Shown piece after piece: positions 1 to 5,802 of a stretch of 6,187 nt of DNA. This stretch comes from UBA4660 sp002405435 (GTDB lineage: Bacteria; Bacteroidota; Bacteroidia; Flavobacteriales_D; Sanyastnellaceae). The DNA lies in contig DAIOCL010000138.1 of NCBI GenBank assembly GCA_036747335.1, forward strand, positions 1-6,187, read 5' to 3'. Each line of letters begins with the position of its first letter. The first letter of the stretch is position 1. The position numbers and the translations under genes are program-made. The notes below the pieces were generated by a model. That model saw nothing but the letters and a program-made list of their open reading frames with translations. It did no database searches and had not been told where the DNA came from.

Positions 1-302
1 TGTTTATTCAAACGGAGGTCAAAGTCCCTCTCGTTTTCTGCCGTTTTGTTCAACCCAGGGTCATTCCTTAATAAAACGGGTATATCCTCGGTAATTCTTG
101 CGTTTTCACACCCAACATACAGCACTCTTTTTCATGTGCTACATGAATTTGCAAAAGGGTCGGAGCAAATGCGGTTAAGCCGGGCGCAAGGTAACCACAA
201 GGTCTTGGGTGTCAAAAAAGAAAGTATCCCCATCCGCCTGTGGGTAAACCCGGGTTCGCTTTAACGGATAGGCCCGGGCAATGGCCGCGTCTGTGCCAGC
301 TT
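1..302. other. Region without a supported gene, downstream of the response regulator
   Basis: I find no convincing gene here. It lies after the stop of the leftward response-regulator gene and runs off the window. An open frame on the plus strand (46-264) has no recognisable domain or start signal. On the minus strand, the frame offset from the regulator stays open for about 42 codons after the regulator stop, to a TAA at 175-177, but has no start of its own. Structures visible are a perfect hairpin at 131-147 and two short palindromes centred on CCCGGG (247-256 and 272-279). No hairpin followed by a T-tract on the minus strand is visible, so the operon's terminator is unclear. Confidence 0.6.
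131..147. repeat. Perfect 7-bp inverted repeat (TTCATGT-GCT-ACATGAA)
   Basis: The arms TTCATGT (131-137) and ACATGAA (141-147) are exact reverse complements around a 3-base loop. On neither strand is the hairpin followed directly by a T-run, so it is not a typical intrinsic terminator. It could be a protein-binding palindrome or a weak 3' hairpin of the regulator-kinase transcript, or chance. Function is unknown. Confidence 0.45.
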
Positions 303-932
303 CTAAGAAATGAGGCCGCTTTTGGCCGCGCGGGCGACCAATGCCGCCGTGTTGAGCACGCCAAATTTGGTCAGCAGGTTTTTGCGGTGGCTGTCTACGG
401 TAGAAATGCTGACAAAGAGCTTTTCGGCGATCTCCTTGTTGGTGAAGCCGGTCGCAATCAGCGCCAGCACTTCGCGTTCCCTTCGCGTGATCACCGGACC
501 CTCCTGCTGCGAGAACGAAAGGGGTTTCTGCTCGGTGAGTAGGTCGCCCACCCAGGTTTCGCCCTGCAGGGCTTTGCGGATGGCTGTTTCGAATTCGGTT
601 ACCGACGCGTTTTTGGTCACGAAGCATGAGCCTCCGCAATTGAGCAGCTCCCGCGCATAGGCGGGGTCGTGGAAGGTGCTTATGCCAATGACCCGGGTAT
701 GTGGAAACGCCGTGCGGATGCGCCGGCACAGCTCGATGCCGCTGATCTCAGGTAGGTTTATGTCGGTAATGACAAGGTCCACGGGTTCTTTTCGCAGCAC
801 TGCCATGGTGGCGATTGCATCTGCACAACCGGCGACCAGCTTGATGGAGTCCAGGCTGTGGAGCATGTTTGTCAACCCCTCCAGTACGACTGGATGGTCA
901 TCAACAATCACGATGCGGGTTTCAGTCGGCAT
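303..932 (-). CDS. NarL/FixJ-family (LuxR-type) two-component response regulator
   Basis: A 209-residue cytoplasmic DNA-binding response regulator, the usual length for NarL-type proteins. The receiver domain spans about residues 5-122: the acidic pair is D11-D12, the phosphoacceptor is D57 in VDLVITDINLP, the switch Ser/Thr is S85 in VIGIST, and the conserved lysine is K107 in VTKNAS. The GerE/LuxR helix-turn-helix follows at about 147-206, with the family signature ITRREREVLALIATGFTNKE starting near 148 and a recognition helix around STVDSHRKNLLTKF. All residues needed for phosphotransfer are present. The ATG at 930-932 lies inside the last codons of the upstream kinase gene (11 bp overlap, different frame), which implies translational coupling; no Shine-Dalgarno sequence is visible. 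It is therefore the output partner of that kinase. Its target genes are not shown by the sequence; the divergent secreted-protein gene is one candidate by inference. Confidence 0.95.
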   Translation of the reverse strand: MPTETRIVIVDDHPVVLEGLTNMLHSLDSIKLVAGCADAIATMAVLRKEPVDLVITDINLPEISGIELCRRIRTAFPHTRVIGISTFHDPAYARELLNCGGSCFVTKNASVTEFETAIRKALQGETWVGDLLTEQKPLSFSQQEGPVITRREREVLALIATGFTNKEIAEKLFVSISTVDSHRKNLLTKFGVLNTAALVARAAKSGLIS

Positions 933-2901
933 CGGTCAGGGGGAGTTCAACCAGGAAAGAGGAGCCTTCTCCCGGTGTTGTGGTCAAGTGGATTTTTCCA
1001 TGGAGATACTCCACGCGGTTTTTCAGGTTCTGGAAGCCCATACCCGTCGAGTTTTCCCATTGCGCAGGGTCAAATCCCTTCCCGTCATCTTCCACCACGA
1101 GGTTGATGGTCTGCTCGTGAATGCTCAGCTGCACAATGGCCTGCCGCGCCCCCGCATGCTTGATGATGTTATTGAGCAACTCCTGCACCAGCCGGTAAAG
1201 GATGATTTCACATTCGGAGGCAAGCCGCCGGTCGAAATGGAGGTGCTCAAAAAGGATCTCCGGACCGCCGGAGTGGTTGAGCGAGCGCACCAGGTCGTTT
1301 ACCGCGGGCACAACGCCGCTGCGCACGAGCACCTCGGGCATCATGTTGTGTGCAACCCGGCGCATTTCGGCGATGGCGGCATCGAGCTGCTGTAGCGAGC
1401 GTTCGTAGGTTCGGGCCTGCTCGCCGCTAATGATCATGTTTCCCTGCATAGACGAAAGTGAAAGTTTGACACCGCTGAGCATACTGCCCACGCCGTCGTG
1501 GAGGTCTTTGGCCACGCGGCTTCGCTCGGCCTCCTGCCCCTTGAGCATCGAGTCGAGCACGGCCACCTCACGCTCTTTCTCATAGCGCCTGATCTTCTCT
1601 TCCTGCAGGGCAGCGGCCTGCCGCCCAAGTTCAGTGCGCCGGCGCTGTATGATGTAAAGAAGAACGAAGAGGGCGATGGCCAGCGCAGCAATCACCAGCG
1701 AGGTGAGGTACACACGCCGCGCGTGGACAGAACGGGTGGCGATGAGTTGGTTTTTCTGCTCTAGGTTGCTTACTTCGAGCAGGAGTTTTTCGTTACGGTA
1801 GCGCGTTTCCATTTCCAGCATACGTTCCGTTGCCTCTTCCTGCCGCAGGCTGTCGTTGAAAAGTGCGTACTGCAGGTGGTATTGGTATGCTTCGTCCCAG
1901 CGCCGGTCAAGCGCAGCGGTTTCCGAGAGGCTCAGACAGATTTCCCGTGCGATTTTGTAGTCGGAATGCGCGCGTGCAATAGGCAGGGCTTCCAACAGGT
2001 AGCGCATGCCTTCTTCGCTGCGGCCGGTCTGAATCAGGGCCAGTCCCTTCGACATGCGGATGGCAGCGGCCATGTTGCTTCGGTCTTGGCTGTCGAGGTA
2101 GAGCAGGGCGGAGTCGGCGTAGCGGTCGGCTTCCACATAACGGCCGTTGTCGTAATAGATGCCGCTGATGTTTTGGTAGAGCGATGAGGTATAATAGGGG
2201 TTGTCAAACTGCGGGAAATAGGGCAGGGCCTCCAGCACCTGTTTTTCCGCAGCGGCAAATTGGCCCTGGTCCTGGTTGATGAGCGCCCCCGTGATGCAGA
2301 GGTTGACAAACTGCAGCGGGAAACGCCCGTACCCCGCGATGTTTTTTCCTTGCTCCACGTAGCGCAGGGCCTCGCTGTATTGGCCGGCCTCCTCCAGCAA
2401 GCTGGCAATGGAAATGGTGTTGACACAAATCGACAGGGAATCTCCGGCGGCATAATTGGCTTCCAGCCCTTCCAGCGCATAATGCATGGCACTGTCGGGC
2501 GTGTAGAGGTTGCTGAATGAATTGGCCAGGTTGATATAAGCCGCTCCGAGGCGTCGGAGGTTCCCGGCTTCCTGTGCCTGGCCGGCGGACTGTCGGTAGA
2601 AACGTATGGCTTCAGGGAAGTTGCCGGCATTGTATTGTACGCTTCCGAAGTCGAGCCAGGCCATGCTTTTCATCAGCGGCGACCGGCAGCGAATGGCCAG
2701 ATTCATCTCCGCGCGGTAATAGCGCATGGCCCGCGAAGAGTCATCAAATTCGAAGAGGTAGCCCAGGTCGCGGTAGACAAAAAAACGCGCACTGTCTGTA
2801 TCAGCCTGTTCGGCAAGATGCAACAGACGCGCCTCTTCCTCATGCTGGCTCCGGCCTCCGAAAGAAAGCAGCATGACCCCGAGCAGCAGCAGATAGCGCA
2901 T
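922..2901 (-). CDS. TPR-repeat sensor histidine kinase (HisKA_3 / HATPase_c)
   Basis: A 659-residue membrane sensor kinase. Domains in order: signal peptide at 1-19 (MRYLLLLGVMLLSFGGRSQ); about eight TPR-like helical pairs at roughly 35-350, predicted periplasmic; a coiled-coil-like stretch at 355-395; one membrane helix at about 397-418; a second charged helix at 420-460; the HisKA_3 dimerisation domain at about 455-522 with phospho-accepting H468 in KDLHDGVG; and the ATPase domain at about 565-655 with N-box QELLNNIIKHA (573-583), G1 box DDGKGF (605-610) and GMGFQNLKNRV (620-630). All catalytic motifs look intact. The open frame continues upstream to 3051, but I start at the ATG 2899-2901 because the signal peptide begins there and the earlier 50 residues look non-coding and would cross the divergent gene's start. 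HisKA_3 kinases pair with NarL-type regulators, as here. The input signal is unknown; TPRs suggest a protein or peptide partner. Confidence 0.93.
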   Translation of the reverse strand: MRYLLLLGVMLLSFGGRSQHEEEARLLHLAEQADTDSARFFVYRDLGYLFEFDDSSRAMRYYRAEMNLAIRCRSPLMKSMAWLDFGSVQYNAGNFPEAIRFYRQSAGQAQEAGNLRRLGAAYINLANSFSNLYTPDSAMHYALEGLEANYAAGDSLSICVNTISIASLLEEAGQYSEALRYVEQGKNIAGYGRFPLQFVNLCITGALINQDQGQFAAAEKQVLEALPYFPQFDNPYYTSSLYQNISGIYYDNGRYVEADRYADSALLYLDSQDRSNMAAAIRMSKGLALIQTGRSEEGMRYLLEALPIARAHSDYKIAREICLSLSETAALDRRWDEAYQYHLQYALFNDSLRQEEATERMLEMETRYRNEKLLLEVSNLEQKNQLIATRSVHARRVYLTSLVIAALAIALFVLLYIIQRRRTELGRQAAALQEEKIRRYEKEREVAVLDSMLKGQEAERSRVAKDLHDGVGSMLSGVKLSLSSMQGNMIISGEQARTYERSLQQLDAAIAEMRRVAHNMMPEVLVRSGVVPAVNDLVRSLNHSGGPEILFEHLHFDRRLASECEIILYRLVQELLNNIIKHAGARQAIVQLSIHEQTINLVVEDDGKGFDPAQWENSTGMGFQNLKNRVEYLHGKIHLTTTPGEGSSFLVELPLTDAD

Positions 2902-2926
2902 GCGGTAAAAATAGACGGCATGCCAC

Positions 2927-2946
2927 CGGGGCTGTATTTCGCCCCG
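2927..2946. repeat. Inverted repeat CGGGGC-(8)-GCCCCG in the divergent spacer
   Basis: Perfect 6-bp GC-only arms (2927-2932 and 2941-2946) around an 8-base AT-rich loop. It starts 26 bases before the kinase start codon, so it would lie in the kinase leader if transcription starts farther upstream. It may be an operator half of a larger palindrome array or an RNA hairpin affecting translation. No T-run follows on either strand, so it is not a terminator. Confidence 0.5.
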
Positions 2947-2950
2947 TGAA

Positions 2951-2968
2951 ATCCCCTTTTCAGGGGAT
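2951..2968. repeat. Inverted repeat ATCCCCT-TTTC-AGGGGAT in the divergent spacer
   Basis: Perfect 7-bp arms (2951-2957 and 2962-2968) around a 4-base loop, near the left-centre of the divergent spacer and 71 bases before the secreted-protein start. Its symmetry and position fit a binding site for a dimeric regulator such as the adjacent NarL-type protein, but this is inference: its sequence does not match an operator I know. Confidence 0.5.
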
Positions 2969-3039
2969 GCGTTTTCGCTGATTGGCAGGATGGCGCAGGC
3001 CTGATGGAAAACGGAACGTTGCAGCCTAAAATCATTCGC

Positions 3040-5232
3040 ATGAAAACACACTTACTCGTAACACTTTTTGTCTTGGCTGGTTACGCGGCCGGTGCACAGA
3101 CGATTGGCCTTTCATGGGTCAAGCAGTACGGAGGACCCTCCACCATTACGCCAAACAGCTGCATAACGGACGCCGCGGGCGCGGTGATCACCTGCGGATC
3201 GCTCGAAGGCGTTTCTGACTTTGATCCCGGACCGGGAAGCGAGGCCTTCAGCTCCAATGGAGCCAAGGATGCATACATTGCCAAACTTACCCCCGACGGC
3301 AACTATGCCTGGGCGGTGGTGTTCGGTGCCTCGCTAGACGATGCGGCCTTTGATGTCGCGACCGATGCGGCGGGCAATGTCTATTGCACGGGTGAATTCC
3401 GTGGCACGGTCAACTTCAACCCAAACGGCACCGCCTTCTCTCTGACCGCTTTCTCCGGGTTTAACGCGTTTATTGCCAAGTACACCTCCGGCGGACAACT
3501 CGAGTGGGTGAGAAAGTTTGCCGGAACTAGCGGCTACGAATCGGGTAAGACCCTCGTGGCAGACCCCTCTGGCAATGTAATCAGCAGCGGTACGTTTTAC
3601 GGCATCGCCGATTTTGATCCGGGCGTAAACATCTATGAATTGGGAGGCTCTGGATACTATGGCGCCTATACCGTAAAACTCTCCACCAACGGAGAATTTG
3701 TTTGGGCCAAAACGACACCGGGATCATATACCGTACCCAACGAAACGGCAATAGATGAAAATGGCAACATCTACAATGTCGGTATTTTTTATTCGTCGGT
3801 GGATTTTAATCCGGGCGCGGGCACCTTTACCCTTGTGGGGCAGTATTACGACACGTACATCCAGAAACTAACGCCCCAGGGGGATTTTGTTTGGGCAAGG
3901 CACCTCACTTCATCCTATTACTGCTACGCCCACGAAATTTTAGTGGACGAAGATGAAAATGTTTATCTGGCCGGAGCATTCAACGGAACCACCGATTTCG
4001 ATCCCGACCTGGTAGCCACGCAAACCATTACCATTACCAACTACCAATACCGGGCGTATCTGCTGAAACTCGACGAAAACGGACTCTTTCAATACCTCAG
4101 GCAGCTGGCGCCCAATTGCGTTAGTATTGCCACGGGACTGGCCCGCGATGCGGAGAACAACATTTACGTGGCTGGATATTTTGCCGGATCCAGTGACTTC
4201 AATCCTGATCCCCTGTCGGAGTTTCCGATGTCGTCACTCAACGGCTATGAAGACATTTTTCTGAAGAAGTTTGATCCGTCGGCCAACTTCATCACCACCG
4301 TCAGCATGGGGGGCACCAACTATGATTACGTCACAGGCCTCAGTGTCACCAATGCGGGACCACTTGTTCTCTCGGGCAGTTTTTTGGGAACCTCAGACTT
4401 TGATCCTTCGGTAGCAACAGCCAACCTCACGTCGGCCGGAATGGCTGATGCCTACATCGCCCGACTCACGCAGTGCACGCCCGTGACTACGACAGAATCT
4501 GTTGCTGCCTGTGGATCATTAAACTACAACGGCGTGGTTTACACAGAGAGCGGCGCATACCAACACACGTTCACCACGGTAGGTGGCTGCGACAGCACGG
4601 TCACGCTCAATGTCACCATAAACGAAAGCACCTTTGCCAATATTACCCTCTACGTAACGGGAGAAATTGAATACAACGGCCAGCTGTATACCCAGGAGGG
4701 CAACTACCAGCAAAGCCTGACCAACGCATCAGGGTGCGACAGCACCTTGTATATCTACGTTGACTTGCTGCAAACCACCTTCTCCCCGACCAACAACGGC
4801 GGCGTTCTCAGCAGCGGCCAGGCGGGCACGGGCTACCAGTGGGTTGACTGCAACAACGGAAACGCGGTGATACCCGGCGCCAACGATCCGACGTTCACCC
4901 CTGAGGTGACGGGAAGTTACGCCGTGATTGTATATGGCAACAACGGCAGTGTCACCTCGCAATGCGTTGAGGTGCTGGTGGTGGGCCTGGAAGAGTCAGC
5001 GCTGTTGCGTCCGCAGGCTTTCCCCAACCCATGCCGCGAAGGCTTTTATATACAGGCTGATGCATCACGGTTTACGCAAGCCCTGCTGCTCGATGCGACA
5101 GGCCGCGTATTATGGCAGGGCAATATTCCTCCCGGACCCCAGTGGATTTCGATGGAGATGTACCAAAGTGGCTTATACATCGTTCGTTTTTCCGGTCATT
5201 CATCCGATGTGCTGAGTGTTGTAAAAATGTGA
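3040..5232 (+). CDS. Secreted seven-repeat beta-propeller protein with T9SS C-terminal sorting domain
   Basis: A 730-residue exported protein of unknown specific role, likely surface-bound or released through the type IX secretion system. Parts in order: signal peptide 1-20 (MKTHLLVTLFVLAGYAAGAQ); seven SBBP-like repeats over about 23-477, each with a 'K L T x x G x F x W' strand and a [DN]F[DN]P motif at 60, 125, 191, 255, 319, 386 and 453; two 50-residue Cys repeats with GCDST (479-578); an Ig-like stretch (about 579-648); and a Por_Secre_tail-type domain (about 655-730) with AFPNPCREGFYI, LLDATGRVLWQG and GLYIVRF. I chose the ATG at 3040 rather than the one at 3004 because the signal peptide begins there. 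No catalytic motif is visible, so adhesion or scaffolding is only a guess. It faces away from the kinase operon across a palindrome-rich spacer and ends at a strong terminator. Confidence 0.92.
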   Translation: MKTHLLVTLFVLAGYAAGAQTIGLSWVKQYGGPSTITPNSCITDAAGAVITCGSLEGVSDFDPGPGSEAFSSNGAKDAYIAKLTPDGNYAWAVVFGASLDDAAFDVATDAAGNVYCTGEFRGTVNFNPNGTAFSLTAFSGFNAFIAKYTSGGQLEWVRKFAGTSGYESGKTLVADPSGNVISSGTFYGIADFDPGVNIYELGGSGYYGAYTVKLSTNGEFVWAKTTPGSYTVPNETAIDENGNIYNVGIFYSSVDFNPGAGTFTLVGQYYDTYIQKLTPQGDFVWARHLTSSYYCYAHEILVDEDENVYLAGAFNGTTDFDPDLVATQTITITNYQYRAYLLKLDENGLFQYLRQLAPNCVSIATGLARDAENNIYVAGYFAGSSDFNPDPLSEFPMSSLNGYEDIFLKKFDPSANFITTVSMGGTNYDYVTGLSVTNAGPLVLSGSFLGTSDFDPSVATANLTSAGMADAYIARLTQCTPVTTTESVAACGSLNYNGVVYTESGAYQHTFTTVGGCDSTVTLNVTINESTFANITLYVTGEIEYNGQLYTQEGNYQQSLTNASGCDSTLYIYVDLLQTTFSPTNNGGVLSSGQAGTGYQWVDCNNGNAVIPGANDPTFTPEVTGSYAVIVYGNNGSVTSQCVEVLVVGLEESALLRPQAFPNPCREGFYIQADASRFTQALLLDATGRVLWQGNIPPGPQWISMEMYQSGLYIVRFSGHSSDVLSVVKM
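3106..4470 (+). repeat. Seven tandem propeller-blade repeats within the secreted protein
   Basis: The coding sequence contains seven units of 64-67 codons. The motif [DN]F[DN]P begins at bases 3217, 3412, 3610, 3802, 3994, 4195 and 4396, giving residue spacings of 65, 66, 64, 64, 67 and 67. Typical surrounding pattern: a strand with Lys-Leu and a Gly turn, then an aromatic strand (W26, W91, W156, W222, W285; replaced by Y352 in unit 6 and lost in unit 7), then 'A.D..GN.Y..G.F.G..DFDP'. Codons for the motif vary between units, so the repeats are old rather than recently duplicated. Seven units match a closed seven-bladed propeller. Confidence 0.85.
4474..4773 (+). repeat. Two 50-residue 'GCDST' tandem repeats within the secreted protein
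   Basis: Residues 479-528 and 529-578 align without gaps: YNG..YT..G.Y......T..GCDST recurs at exactly 50-residue spacing. This module is common just before T9SS sorting domains in Bacteroidota surface proteins. Copy 1 has cysteines C479, C491 and C517; copy 2 keeps only C566, with non-cysteine residues at the other two positions. The second copy therefore looks degenerate and probably lacks the disulphide possible in the first. Confidence 0.8.
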
Positions 5233-5258
5233 ATGATTCTTACGTAAACTGGAAAACT

Positions 5259-5288
5259 AGTGCGGGCTGCAAGGCCCGCACTTTTTTT
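5259..5288 (+). terminator. Intrinsic terminator of the secreted-protein gene
   Basis: A 9-bp perfect stem, AGTGCGGGC (5259-5267) with GCCCGCACT (5274-5282), closes a 6-base loop and runs straight into seven T (5282-5288). It begins 27 bases after the stop codon of the rightward gene. On the opposite strand the same hairpin is followed by AGTTTTCC, a weaker T-tract, so it may also stop transcription from the convergent leftward operon, whose last gene ends at 5335 without another clear terminator. Confidence 0.88.
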
Positions 5289-5334
5289 ATGCCCGTGTGT
5301 TGCGGGAGAAAGGAAAGAGGCGCCGCATAGGCCA

Positions 5335-5802
5335 TCACGGCCTGTATTCCACGCATTTTTCCAGGATATAATTCATCTGGTAAATGTCGTCGGCGTTGAG
5401 TTTGAGAATTCCCTTAAAGGTGAGGCGTTCGTCGGTTTTGTACTCCCGGTTCTTGCCGGCAAAACGCAGGTCAACGACGGTTTCGGGTCCGCCCCCTCCG
5501 CAGAAAAAACAATTGGCAAATGGCGTTTTGGAAACAACGTAAAAATTTTCGTCATAATCAACCGGAATCACATAGCCGGTAATAAAGACCTCCTTGCCTT
5601 CCAGCGCTTTCACCTTCGGCCCGAAGGTAGGCTTCCAGTAATACTGGTCGAGCTGGGCCACGTAAACATCTTTAAACTGCACATCGGCCAGCGTGGTCCA
5701 GGTAACTTCAACCGGCGCCGGTGCCGGAGCAAAACTGCTGAGGGATAACAGGGCCACCAGCAGCGTTGCCGGAAGGGAGTAGAAGCGTATCTGTTTATTC
5801 AT
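5335..5802 (-). CDS. Exported small protein with CFFCGGGGPE motif, DUF3299-like
   Basis: A 155-residue predicted periplasmic or membrane-anchored protein; biochemical role unknown. A signal peptide covers about 1-28 (hydrophobic LPATLLVALLSLSSFA, then Pro-Ala repeats); there is no lipobox cysteine. The rest is a small beta-rich domain: VKALEGKEVFITGYVIPVD (about 64-82) resembles the 'L.GK.V.I.GY..P' core of DUF3299 proteins, which I recall as OB-fold-like, followed by C98-F-F-C101-GGGG-P-E107. The CxxC with four glycines replaces the Cys-His-polyproline motif I recall from proteobacterial members and could bind metal or be redox active (inference). I start at the ATG 5800-5802, which overlaps the stop of the upstream permease gene by 8 bp (ATGAATAA); an in-frame TTG two codons earlier is less likely. 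The coupling suggests it works with that ABC transporter. Confidence 0.82.
   Translation of the reverse strand: MNKQIRFYSLPATLLVALLSLSSFAPAPAPVEVTWTTLADVQFKDVYVAQLDQYYWKPTFGPKVKALEGKEVFITGYVIPVDYDENFYVVSKTPFANCFFCGGGGPETVVDLRFAGKNREYKTDERLTFKGILKLNADDIYQMNYILEKCVEYRP

Larger units (their letters stand above)
2902..3039. promoter_or_regulatory. Divergent intergenic region with three consecutive inverted repeats
   Basis: This 138-bp spacer separates the leftward kinase-regulator operon from the rightward secreted-protein gene and must hold the promoters for both unless one is read through. It contains the palindrome GGCATGCC (2917-2924), the hairpin CGGGGC/GCCCCG (2927-2946) and the hairpin ATCCCCT/AGGGGAT (2951-2968), almost back to back. 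On the minus strand TATTTTTA (2913-2906) is one base off the Bacteroidota -7 consensus TAnnTTTG, but it sits only a few bases before the kinase ATG and has no clear -33 TTG, so I do not call it a promoter. Neither start codon has a Shine-Dalgarno sequence. A regulatory role is inferred from position. Confidence 0.6.

Noticed and set aside
46..264. A 72-codon plus-strand open frame at the left end
   Set aside because: No recognisable domain, signal peptide, start context or codon pattern; it probably reflects a chance open frame in non-coding DNA.
247..279. Two CCCGGG-centred palindromes as a regulatory site
   Set aside because: Short self-complementary GC hexamers are expected by chance in DNA of this composition, and nothing nearby supports a function.
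175..729. A 184-codon minus-strand open frame overlapping the response regulator
   Set aside because: Most of it lies inside the regulator gene, whose receiver and HTH motifs are intact in the other frame; the overlapping part is low-complexity Arg/Ala/Gly/Pro-rich shadow sequence.
676..1395. A 239-codon plus-strand open frame antisense to the regulator and kinase
   Set aside because: It is opposite the conserved receiver, N-box and ATPase motifs. It shows no domain pattern and is explained by GC-rich codon bias.
2034..2630. A 198-codon minus-strand frame inside the kinase TPR region
   Set aside because: The kinase frame shows clear TPR repeats here; this frame is Pro/Thr/Ser/Arg-rich with no motif.
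3004..3039. An earlier ATG for the secreted protein at 3004
   Set aside because: It would put 12 polar and charged residues before a well-formed signal peptide beginning at 3040.
2902..3051. A 50-residue N-terminal extension of the histidine kinase
   Set aside because: A clean signal peptide starts at the ATG ending at 2901. The extension lacks coding character and would overlap the start of the divergent gene.
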